A program made the position numbers and the translations under genes. From Massilia alkalitolerans DSM 17462 (GTDB lineage Bacteria; Pseudomonadota; Gammaproteobacteria; Burkholderiales; Burkholderiaceae_D): a stretch of 64,000 bases of DNA. The DNA lies in NCBI RefSeq assembly GCF_000427785.1, contig NZ_ATYR01000002.1:284882-348881 (forward strand), written 5' to 3'. Under the pieces are notes generated by a model. The model worked only from the letters and a program-made list of their open reading frames with translations, ran no database searches and had not been told where the DNA came from. Shown here one piece after another: positions 1 through 8,231 of the stretch. How positions within the stretch are numbered: the stretch's first letter is position 1; the number at the start of each line of letters is the position of its first letter.

Positions 1-109
1 CGCGGTCCAGGCGTTCGATCTGTTTTCCGACCAGGGGGGCCGGCTGCGATGCGTTCGTGCCGGACGCCACCAGCACGCACGCTCCCAGTGCGTATCGAAT
101 GAACTGCAT
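1..109 (-). CDS. Exported protein, N-terminal fragment (runs off window)
   Basis: A reading frame starts with ATG at 109 and runs leftward off the window, so only 36 codons are visible. The translation begins MQFIRYALGACVLVASG and looks like a signal peptide (basic start, hydrophobic core, small residues), followed by a Pro-rich stretch. A GAAGGA ribosome binding site lies just upstream of the ATG. It follows the 135-codon gene on its right by 26 bp on the same strand, so the two are probably co-transcribed. The function cannot be judged from this piece. Confidence 0.6.
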   Translation of the reverse strand, partial: MQFIRYALGACVLVASGTNASQPAPLVGKQIERLDR

Positions 110-135
110 GATTTCCTTCGAGGCGAGTGTGTCGT

Positions 136-543
136 TCAATCCACTCGTTCGGCAATCGTCAAGGAGCCGGCACTGCGACCTTCATTGAACAGCGACAGCT
201 GAAATCCGGAGTTTCGTCCACTCAACTCCTCGAAGATCCAGCGCCGGCCGCGCCATCCGAGTGACCAGCCGGATGGAGTAGCGGCTACTTCCCTCTGCCC
301 TACCCGGTCGTATTTGCAGACCAGCTTGAGATACTCGATCACGAACGGCACACGATAGACATCGAAAATGCTCCGCAAGTGCCGCTCATTGAAAGCCCGA
401 TGTCCGGTAGTAATGAACCAGTGCGGGCAAGGCACCTCGTCGAGGTATGACGTCAAGTGGGTCCCGCATAATGCACAGTGGCGACCTATCGGCTCACCAG
501 AGAGCGAATTGATCAGCTCATTTCTTAGAGAGGGTGGAAACAT
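136..543 (-). CDS. Hypothetical protein with possible zinc-binding Cys/His cluster
   Basis: This 135-residue soluble protein has no signal peptide and I do not recognise its family. Residues 22-41 carry a C23-x2-C26-x12-C39-x-H41 arrangement that could bind zinc. The remainder is mixed alpha/beta with many aromatic residues (several Trp and Tyr), more like a real folded protein than a shadow frame. The ATG at 543 is preceded by GGAG at good spacing. It reads toward the exported-protein gene at the left edge and probably shares its transcript. A small metal-binding or immunity-type protein is possible but not shown. Confidence 0.6.
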   Translation of the reverse strand: MFPPSLRNELINSLSGEPIGRHCALCGTHLTSYLDEVPCPHWFITTGHRAFNERHLRSIFDVYRVPFVIEYLKLVCKYDRVGQREVAATPSGWSLGWRGRRWIFEELSGRNSGFQLSLFNEGRSAGSLTIAERVD

Positions 544-1048
544 TGAAAGCTCCAGCGTTAATAATTATCTAAGTACATGAACCGGATAGATCCGATCGGC
601 GACTAAATCCTGTGTTGCCCGCTTTTGGCTTGACGAATTTAGCAAAGCAATTATGCGATCAAGACGCGCTGGAAACCCCTGGAATTTTGTAGTTTTTAAA
701 GTCCGTTTATGTAGAAGTTTTTCATCGATACATGCAGCGAAATATTTAAAAATGATTTGACATATTGTGAAATATTCGAGGGTGGTACAGCCGGCGTGCA
801 CCATTCGGTGCGGACTGTTCGACAGAACAATCTTTATGTCGAAGTGTGTCGGGATGAGGAAAAATGAAATAAATCCGCCGTAGCACGCATTAAATGCGGA
901 TGCTAGACTTTTAGATCCTTGGTGATGCGGTAACCGCACTCCCGCGACCTTCGGCGAACTACATTGCAACTGGTTTTACTGGATTCGGCCCAGAGCAAGC
1001 GCTGTCCGAGGTTCCGCATCATCGCATCGCGCTATTCATCCGGGAGCC
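544..1048. other. AT-richer intergenic region
   Basis: About 500 bp between the leftward hypothetical gene and the GH2 gene. It is clearly richer in A+T than the flanks and contains long A/T runs (around 640-780). A 134-codon frame exists on the minus strand (565-969), but it has no ribosome binding site and no recognisable composition, so I do not call it. The right end should hold the promoter of the GH2 gene; no convincing -35/-10 pair stood out. The composition could reflect a lost or transferred segment. Confidence 0.5.
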
Positions 1049-4024
1049 GTGTTGAACCGATTTCTGCTTTCCTTCGCGCTATTGGTGCTTGCCCCGGCCT
1101 GTGTCCCGGCCCAAGCACAGCGTGCGGTATATAACTTCAACCCTGGCTGGAAGCTGACCGTGGGCGATCCCGAGAGCGCATCCGCTCCCGGCTTCGACGA
1201 CGCGTCCTGGAAGGCCGTTACCCTTCCGCGCGCCTGGAACGAGGATGACGCATTCTCCCGTGACATCGTCGACCATGCGACCGGGATCGCGTGGTATCGC
1301 AAGCGTTTCACGCTGCCGGGATCGCCTGTCGGTCAGAAGGTATTCATCGAATTCGAAGGAGCACGCCAGGCAGCGGAGGTGTATGTCAACGGCACGGCGG
1401 TCGGCCTGCACGAGAACGGCGTCACCGCATTCGGCTTCGATCTCACGCCGCATCTTCATCGCGGAGAGAACGTGATAGCGGTTCGCACCGATAACCGCTG
1501 GGACTACAAGGAAAAATCCACCGGCAGCCGTTATCAGTGGGCCGACAAGAACTTCAATGCGAACTACGGCGGCCTGCCGAAGAATGTACGCCTGCATGTC
1601 ACGGACAAGCTGTACCAGACCCTCCCCCTGTACAGCAACCTTGCCACCACGGGCGTCTATGTGTATGCGCGCGAGTTCGATCTGGCTGGCCGCCGCGCGA
1701 CGGTGCACGCCGAATCCGAAGTGCGCAATGAGTACCTCGAGCCACGCACATTCAGCTATGAAGTCACCGTCAAGGACAAGGATGGGCGTCGGGTGGCGAG
1801 TTTCGGCACGCCCGGTCAGACCATTGGACCAGGCGAGACCCGCGTGGTCAGGGCCAGCGCCCGCATCTCCAGGCTCAACTTCTGGAGCTGGGGCTATGGT
1901 TACCTGTACGACGTCGTCACCACACTGAAGATCGATGGCAAGCCTGTCGACAGCGTCGTCACGCGTACCGGATTCAGGCAGACCGCGTTTGTGGGCGGCG
2001 AGGTACGCTTGAACGGCCGTGCGCTGCAACTGAAAGGGTACGCCCAACGGACGTCGAACGAGTGGCCGGCCATCGGCATCAGCGTGCCGCCCTGGCTGTC
2101 CGACTACAGCAACGGCCAGATGCTGGCCTCGAACGCGAACGTGGTGCGCTGGATGCATGTCGCACCCTGGAAGCAGGATGTCGAATCCTTCGATCGCATC
2201 GGCCTGATCCAGGCGATGCCCGCCGGCGACGCCGAAAAAGACGCAGTCGGTCGATGGTGGGGCCAGCGTGTCGAGGCGATGCGCGATGCCATCATCTATA
2301 ACCGCAATAGCCCTAGCATCCTGTTTTACGAGGCTGGCAACGCCGGGATCAGCGACATCCACATGCGCGAGATGAAAGCGCTGCGCGACAAATACGATCC
2401 TCACGGAGGACGAGCGGCCGGCAGCCGCGAGATGCTCTCGAGCCGCCTGAAGGAAATATCCGAATATGGCGGCGAGATGCTCTATATAAATAAGAGCGCC
2501 GACATGCCTGTCTGGGCCATGGAGTACGCCCGTGACGAAGGCGCGCGCAAGTTCTGGGGCGAGAATTCGCCACCGTTCCATCGGGACGGGGACGGCCCCC
2601 TGCACCGAGGCCAGAGCGCCGCGGCGTACAACCGCAACATGGATTCTCACGCCATCGAGAACGTCAAACGTTGGTTCGACTACTACCGTGAACGGCCAGG
2701 CACAGGAACCCGGGTATCATCCGGTGGCGTCAACATCATCTTTTCGGATAGCAACACGCATCACCGCGGCGCCGAAAATTTCCGCCGCAGCGGCGAAGTG
2801 GATGCCATGCGGATTCCCAAGGATGGCTTCTTCGCGCACCAGGTGATCTGGGACGGTTGGGTGGACATCGAACGTCCCCGCGCACACATTATCGGTCATT
2901 GGAACCATGCGCCGGACACAGTCAAACCCGTCGTCGTCGTGTCGAGCGCCGATATGGTCGAATTGTTCCTTAATGGAAAATCCTTGGGGTACGGGCTCAA
3001 GAGCGATGGCTTCATCTTCACCTTCGACCAGGTCGCATTCCGGCCTGGTACGCTCAAAGCGATTGGCTATGACCGCACCGGGAAGCGCATTTGCGAAGCA
3101 AGCCTGGTCACTGCGGGAGAGCCGGCGGCGCTGAAGCTAACGCCGATCATTTCTCCCAATGGTCTGCAGGCCGATGGACACGACCTGGCCCTGGTCCAGG
3201 TGGAAGTCGTGGACAAGCAGGGCCGCCGCAATCCTGTCGCACTGAACACCGTACGCTTCGAGCTGGCGGGCCCTGCCGAGTGGCGCGGCGGTATTGCCCA
3301 GGGACCGAACAACCATATCCTGAACAAGGAATTGCCGGTCGAAGGTGGCATCAACCGCGTCCTTATCAGGAGTTCGACGCAGGCCGGCAGGATTGTTCTC
3401 AAGGCCAGCGCGGACGGACTTGCTGGTACGACGCGTACGCTGCGGTCGGAAGCATATGAGGTCATCGGTGGACTGGGAAAGGTGCTCCCTGGCGCCGGTC
3501 TGGGCTCCTACCTGGGCCGCGGCCCGACCCCGGCCGGGTCATCCTACACGCGTACCCGTATCGCAGTACCGGTGGCCAGTGTCGAGGCTGGGAGCAACGC
3601 GCTCGCTGCCGGAGCGTCGACCGACGACGACGAGACCACTTCCTGGACGAGCGAGTCCGGCGCGGGACGGGCTGCGATCACTTATCGGCTTGCACGCGCG
3701 GCCACTCTCAGTGAGATCACGCTCCGGCTGACCGGCTGGCGCGAACGCAGCTACCCTTTGCGCATTCTGGTCGACGGCGAAGCTGTGTATGAGGGCAAGA
3801 CACCCAAGAGCCTGGGGTACGTCACGCTCCCACTTCAGGCGCGTCACGGGAGCCTGGTCCGCATCGAACTGGCTGGAAGTGCCGACGAAGCGAATATGAA
3901 CGTCCTTACTGAAGTCGCCAACCAGAAGAACGTGGACACAGGCGTCGGACGCGCTGGCAAGGATGTTCTGTCGATCGTGGAAGCCGAGTTCTATGAGGCG
4001 CTCACGCCGTCGACTGATCGGTGA
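1049..4024 (+). CDS. Secreted glycoside hydrolase family 2 protein with atypical acid/base site
   Basis: A 991-residue GH2 (beta-galactosidase-superfamily) protein, probably periplasmic, acting on side chains of rhamnogalacturonan. It starts with GTG at 1049 (a TTG follows) after GGGAG, and residues 1-23 form a signal peptide. The order is sugar-binding jelly roll (about 30-195), Ig-like sandwich (about 200-315), TIM barrel (about 320-610), then DUF4982-type and Ig-like C-terminal domains and a final beta-rich module. The nucleophile position looks intact (E492 in MEYARD). At the acid/base position the usual W-S-x-G-N-E reads F-Y-E-A-G-N-A, so the canonical Glu (position 432) is Ala while a Glu (E428) sits four residues earlier. 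The enzyme may use E428, use a different mechanism, or only bind sugar. The exact substrate is unknown. The PL11 lyase gene follows by about 200 bp. Confidence 0.85.
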   Translation: MLNRFLLSFALLVLAPACVPAQAQRAVYNFNPGWKLTVGDPESASAPGFDDASWKAVTLPRAWNEDDAFSRDIVDHATGIAWYRKRFTLPGSPVGQKVFIEFEGARQAAEVYVNGTAVGLHENGVTAFGFDLTPHLHRGENVIAVRTDNRWDYKEKSTGSRYQWADKNFNANYGGLPKNVRLHVTDKLYQTLPLYSNLATTGVYVYAREFDLAGRRATVHAESEVRNEYLEPRTFSYEVTVKDKDGRRVASFGTPGQTIGPGETRVVRASARISRLNFWSWGYGYLYDVVTTLKIDGKPVDSVVTRTGFRQTAFVGGEVRLNGRALQLKGYAQRTSNEWPAIGISVPPWLSDYSNGQMLASNANVVRWMHVAPWKQDVESFDRIGLIQAMPAGDAEKDAVGRWWGQRVEAMRDAIIYNRNSPSILFYEAGNAGISDIHMREMKALRDKYDPHGGRAAGSREMLSSRLKEISEYGGEMLYINKSADMPVWAMEYARDEGARKFWGENSPPFHRDGDGPLHRGQSAAAYNRNMDSHAIENVKRWFDYYRERPGTGTRVSSGGVNIIFSDSNTHHRGAENFRRSGEVDAMRIPKDGFFAHQVIWDGWVDIERPRAHIIGHWNHAPDTVKPVVVVSSADMVELFLNGKSLGYGLKSDGFIFTFDQVAFRPGTLKAIGYDRTGKRICEASLVTAGEPAALKLTPIISPNGLQADGHDLALVQVEVVDKQGRRNPVALNTVRFELAGPAEWRGGIAQGPNNHILNKELPVEGGINRVLIRSSTQAGRIVLKASADGLAGTTRTLRSEAYEVIGGLGKVLPGAGLGSYLGRGPTPAGSSYTRTRIAVPVASVEAGSNALAAGASTDDDETTSWTSESGAGRAAITYRLARAATLSEITLRLTGWRERSYPLRILVDGEAVYEGKTPKSLGYVTLPLQARHGSLVRIELAGSADEANMNVLTEVANQKNVDTGVGRAGKDVLSIVEAEFYEALTPSTDR

Positions 4025-4230
4025 CTGACTTCGCGATTGTGGCGGGCAGGCGGCGCATCGCGTGCGTATAAACGACACACGAATTCCAGTTTTACTCAAT
4101 CTCTCGCGCGTTTCATGCTCCAGTGACACGTACTGGTCGCCCAGAACTACTATCCGAACACTACTACTCTAAAGTTTTAGTGATTGTGAGTACGACATTG
4201 GACGCATAACTGGAAAATACCGGAGACCTT

Positions 4231-6585
4231 ATGCAAGACATAAACTACACCCGCCATGTACGGACACGCCTGCAACAGCTCGGCATACTCCTTCCTGTTG
4301 CAGCGCTGCTGAGCGCTTGCGGCGCAGGTACCGTGCCAGAGACCGGCACAATGACACAAAGCAGCGCGCACGCTGCGCGACAACTGTCGACGGTCGTTTC
4401 ATCCGCTGCTGTGGATGCCCGGTTGATGGAAAACCTCGGGCGTGGCGTCGTCGCCGTGCGCACCAGCGCAAACGCCGTGTTTGTCAGCTGGCGCCTGCTG
4501 GGGCTGGATCCTGAAGGTGTTGCGTTCAACGTCTACCGTTCCACCAACGGCGGCCCTGCCATCAAGCTCAATGCCACCCCGCTGACGCAGGGCACCAACT
4601 ACGTTGATGGTGCCGCTGCAACTGCTTCCTCCTACAGTTATTCAGTTCGACCGGTAATTGCGGGTGTGGAACAACCCGCTAGTGCTGCCTTCGCGCTGAA
4701 AGCAAACGGCCCGGTTGAACCGATCGTACGCATCCCCCTCGCGAACGGACCTGAGGCCGGCTACGCGAGCAAGTTCGTCTGGGTCGGCGACCTGGACGGA
4801 GACGGCGAATATGACTACGTGCTGGACCGTTTGGCGCCCTACGTGGAAGGTAGTAACGAAGACTTGGGTGTCGGCCAGCAGTTCCTGGAGGCATTCAAGC
4901 GTGATGGTACCCGCTTGTGGCGCATCGGCATGGGTCCCGGCAGTCTCAATACCTATAACGTCAAGCCTGGTCCGGCGACACTCAGTGTCGGGATGTACGA
5001 TGGCGTCACCGTCTATGACCTGAACGGCGATGGCAAGGCCGAAGTGATCCTCAAGATTGCCAATGGCGTGACGTTCGGCAACGGCACCACCTTCACCAAC
5101 GCCGACCCGAGCAAGCAGTTCGTCGCGGTCATTGACGGCCAGACTGGCGTACCCTTGGCGACCCATCCGTTCCCGAGCGACTTCTACACCCAGGCAGGGC
5201 CATTCGGAACCCAGTTGGGCATCGGCTACGCGGATGGCGTCAATCCATCGATTTATTACTGGGGCCGCAATCGCAACACCGACAAGGGCGGCACCTTCAA
5301 TAATGTGTTCGCTTCCTGGACCTGGAACGGAGGCTCGACGATCACCCAGAACTGGGTATTCCCGTTCACCGAAGTTGGCAATCCGCACCGGCCATCGCAC
5401 CAGATGCGGATTATCGACATCGATGGCGATGGCAAGGACGAAGTTGCCACAGGTAATTTCATGATCAACAGCAATGGAAGCCAACGCTATGTGCTGGACG
5501 GCGTGTCCCACGGCGATCGCTTCCACATTACCCGTTTCGGCCCCACCCAGACCGCTCTGAAGGGCTATGGCGTGCAGCAACACAACCCGAGCGGATTGCT
5601 GGAGTACTTCTACGATGCCAGTACGGGTGTCGTCGAATGGGGACATAGCACCGCCGGCGAACTGGTCGACGTCGGACGAGGCCAGGTGGGCGACATCGAT
5701 CCACGGGTCAGTGGTCTCGAAGTCTGGTCCTTCTATGGGGTATTCAACGGCCTGACCAATACCCTTACCGAACCCAATACCAACCTGCGCCCATGGCCGT
5801 CGCATACGATCTGGTGGGACGGCGATCTGCTGGCCGAAAGCCTGAACGACCACAAGCTGGAAAAATGGAATCATTTGGCGCCGACCGTCTCGACGGGCCT
5901 GAAGCGCTTGGTTTCGGTGAACAGCAGCGCTTACGGCACCCCGAAACTGGCCAACAAGAATCCCTACTTCTTCGGCGACATCATGGGGGATTGGCGCTCT
6001 GAAATCGTCCTGATGAACCAGGCAGAGAACGAGTTGGTCATCTTCACGACCAACGTGCCGACCTCGACCAGGTTGTACACGATGGCGCACAACCCAGCCT
6101 ACCGTAACGGCATGACCATCAAGGGCTACATGCAGGCTCACCTGCCGGACTACTACATTGGAGCCGACATGGAAGCACCGCCGCAACCGAATATCCGCTA
6201 CGTCGGCACCGGCACCTTCCAGGCAGAGTCGGCGCGACTGGCCGGCGGAACCACGGTGAATACGGATCGCAGCGGATATCGCGGCACCGGCTTCCTGAGT
6301 TTTCCGGCAACCGGCGGCAGTGCGGAGCTGAGCAACATCCACGGCGGCGCCGGCGAAAGCAAGCTGCTGACCGTTCGCTATGCCAATGGCAACCCGACTC
6401 CTCGTACGGGCATCCTGAAGATCAACGGTGTAGCCCGGTCGATCATCTTCAAGCCTACCGGCAGTTTCAGCGCATGGGCCACGATCCAGGTTCCGGTCGT
6501 GCTGCAGCCCGGCTTTGCAAACGTCGTGCGCTTCGAGTCTACCGGTCAAAGCCTTGGCATCATCGATGAAATCACGGTCCAGTAA
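4231..6585 (+). CDS. Rhamnogalacturonan lyase, PL11 family, lipoprotein with C-terminal CBM35-like domain
   Basis: A 784-residue enzyme that would cut the rhamnogalacturonan-I backbone by beta-elimination at the cell surface or in the periplasm. The ATG at 4231 follows GGAG. Residues 1-30 are a lipoprotein signal with lipobox L27-S28-A29-C30. A fibronectin-like strand domain (about 60-160) leads into the eight-bladed PL11 propeller (about 160-650). The propeller shows the family's calcium-binding DxDGDG-type loops (for example near 185, 265 and 395). The last 120 residues (from about 660) look like a CBM35, starting with the typical F-Q-A-E-S and ending in an I-D-E strand. It lies between the GH2 gene and the HupE-like gene. 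The family call is strong; endo versus exo action is not determined. Confidence 0.92.
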   Translation: MQDINYTRHVRTRLQQLGILLPVAALLSACGAGTVPETGTMTQSSAHAARQLSTVVSSAAVDARLMENLGRGVVAVRTSANAVFVSWRLLGLDPEGVAFNVYRSTNGGPAIKLNATPLTQGTNYVDGAAATASSYSYSVRPVIAGVEQPASAAFALKANGPVEPIVRIPLANGPEAGYASKFVWVGDLDGDGEYDYVLDRLAPYVEGSNEDLGVGQQFLEAFKRDGTRLWRIGMGPGSLNTYNVKPGPATLSVGMYDGVTVYDLNGDGKAEVILKIANGVTFGNGTTFTNADPSKQFVAVIDGQTGVPLATHPFPSDFYTQAGPFGTQLGIGYADGVNPSIYYWGRNRNTDKGGTFNNVFASWTWNGGSTITQNWVFPFTEVGNPHRPSHQMRIIDIDGDGKDEVATGNFMINSNGSQRYVLDGVSHGDRFHITRFGPTQTALKGYGVQQHNPSGLLEYFYDASTGVVEWGHSTAGELVDVGRGQVGDIDPRVSGLEVWSFYGVFNGLTNTLTEPNTNLRPWPSHTIWWDGDLLAESLNDHKLEKWNHLAPTVSTGLKRLVSVNSSAYGTPKLANKNPYFFGDIMGDWRSEIVLMNQAENELVIFTTNVPTSTRLYTMAHNPAYRNGMTIKGYMQAHLPDYYIGADMEAPPQPNIRYVGTGTFQAESARLAGGTTVNTDRSGYRGTGFLSFPATGGSAELSNIHGGAGESKLLTVRYANGNPTPRTGILKINGVARSIIFKPTGSFSAWATIQVPVVLQPGFANVVRFESTGQSLGIIDEITVQ

Positions 6586-6657
6586 TTCTCGTTGACTCTC
6601 CTGCCGCGTACCGGCTGCTCCGCGCAGTGGCCGGTACGCAAGGTTCAAGATCGTCTC

Positions 6658-7776
6658 ATGCCATTCGACAACATTCTTTCGCTACAATGCTTGCGCCGCT
6701 TTACCTGCATGTGCCTGCTTTGGCTGGCGGTACTGATGCCGGCGCATGCCCACGATCCGTTCGAAGGCAACGTCGAGCTGCTGGTATTCGACCGCAAACT
6801 TGAGATCAAGATGACCTTGGGATTCGACGCGGCGCGCGCCAGTCTGGTCCGTGCAGGCATGACGCCGGGAGCAGTTTCTACCCTGAAGAGCGAAGCGGCG
6901 CGATCGGAGACGGGAAGCGCACGCTTGCCGCTGACCGCTGCTGCGGCGATCCTCGACGTGTCCGCCGCGGGCGGAGTGGCAATGACGCCGAGCGCTGCGC
7001 ACGTCGCGTTCGGCGATATGGAAACGACTTATCTCCTGATCTATCCACGTCCATCCACCGATTCAGTACACGTAACTGCCGCGACATTCGGCTACATCGA
7101 GGCCATGCGCCCGATGACGATCGTGAGCGCGGGCGCCAATGGAAGAGTACTGTCGCGCGCGGTCCTCTCCGTTCACGCCCCGATGGCCAAGCTGAATCTG
7201 GCTGCCGACAGCTCAAGCACGCCGGCAAGCGGCGGGGCCGACATGTTCAGGCTGGGCGTCCAGCACATCCTCGAAGGCTTCGACCATCTGTTATTCCTGG
7301 GTGCCCTGCTGCTCGGACTGCGACGCCTGCGTCCGATCCTGTATGTATTGACGTCCTTTACGCTGGCACATTCACTGACCCTGGCACTGGCCGCGCTCGG
7401 CGTGGTCAGGCCGGCAAGCGCCATCATCGAACCGTTGATCGCTCTGTCAATCGTCCTTGCATGCATACAGAACCTGCGCGATGACGACGGCGCCGCATCG
7501 CGGTATTGGATGGCCGCCGGATTTGGCCTCATCCATGGCTTTGGTTTTGCGGGGGCCTTGCAAGATGAACTTGGGAACGGAGACAGGACATTCTTCGTTC
7601 CCCTGGTGATGTTCAACATGGGAGTTGAAGCGGGTCAGTTGCTTGTTGCGTTACCAGTTATCGCTGTACTGCAACTGGCGCGGCGTCATACAGGCTTTTT
7701 ACGCTATGGCCAGCCAGCCCTATCGCTGATGGTGGCGACTATCGGGGTATTTTGGCTTGGGCAGCGGATAACCTAG
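6658..7776 (+). CDS. HupE/UreJ family membrane protein
   Basis: A 372-residue inner-membrane protein. I start it at ATG 6658, because the upstream in-frame TTG (6592) would put 22 polar residues before an obvious signal peptide that ends in A-H-A. The first half (about 30-190) is a periplasmic beta-rich domain. The second half carries about six hydrophobic segments with the HupE/UreJ_2 hallmarks: H-I-L-E-G-x-D-H-L-L-F near 220, a F-T-x-A-H-S segment, and G-L-I-H-G-F-G-F-A near 305. The His/Asp/Glu in these segments are thought to bind metal in this family, whose members are implicated in nickel or copper handling. Its presence between a lyase and a TonB receptor is odd for a polysaccharide locus. 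The transported substrate is unknown. Confidence 0.85.
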   Translation: MPFDNILSLQCLRRFTCMCLLWLAVLMPAHAHDPFEGNVELLVFDRKLEIKMTLGFDAARASLVRAGMTPGAVSTLKSEAARSETGSARLPLTAAAAILDVSAAGGVAMTPSAAHVAFGDMETTYLLIYPRPSTDSVHVTAATFGYIEAMRPMTIVSAGANGRVLSRAVLSVHAPMAKLNLAADSSSTPASGGADMFRLGVQHILEGFDHLLFLGALLLGLRRLRPILYVLTSFTLAHSLTLALAALGVVRPASAIIEPLIALSIVLACIQNLRDDDGAASRYWMAAGFGLIHGFGFAGALQDELGNGDRTFFVPLVMFNMGVEAGQLLVALPVIAVLQLARRHTGFLRYGQPALSLMVATIGVFWLGQRIT

Positions 7777-8231
7777 CGACAGTACGGCGATTTGATCGAA
7801 TAATAATAATCCTATCGGAGATCCATATTTGCCTTGAATGGATTTACTGCCCTCTGCGATAAGGTAAATATCGTGATTGACATCTCTGCAATTGGTGGAG
7901 ATTCATATTTTGCAATCCGAAGAGAGGAAACCGGAGCGGCTGCCGGATTCCCCGTGCACGCCCACTTTCTTTAATCCGAAAAGCGCAGTGATTGCTGGCG
8001 TCAAATCGCCTTGAATTGCTCGGCAAAGTTACACAAAATCTCGGGTTTAATCAATAAACTGAGCAGTTTTCGAGACGGGCGGAGTTTGCCTTGTCTTACT
8101 TGAATAACGCGGCAATACTGATATCGAGTAACTGCGCCGGATAATATTTACCAAGTAGTGAATTACCCGGAATTTGCAATATCCCGTTAAATAGAGGGCC
8201 GGTCCGAATGTGCCCCTTTGGAGACTTAGTT
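7777..8231. other. Intergenic leader of the TonB receptor gene
   Basis: About 455 bp, A+T-richer than its surroundings, with the start of the receptor gene at its right end. It contains a run of TAA repeats near 7800-7812 and no coding frame that I trust. The promoter and any regulator site for the receptor should lie here. I could not pick a convincing -35/-10 pair or a long palindrome. Confidence 0.4.

Noticed and set aside
565-969. 134-codon frame on the minus strand in the AT-rich gap
   Set aside because: No ribosome binding site, no recognisable domain, mixed low-quality composition; most likely chance in A+T-rich DNA.
1079-2650. Long antisense frame opposite the GH2 gene
   Set aside because: Shadow of a high-GC coding gene: biased third positions keep the opposite strand open; no start signals or family motifs.
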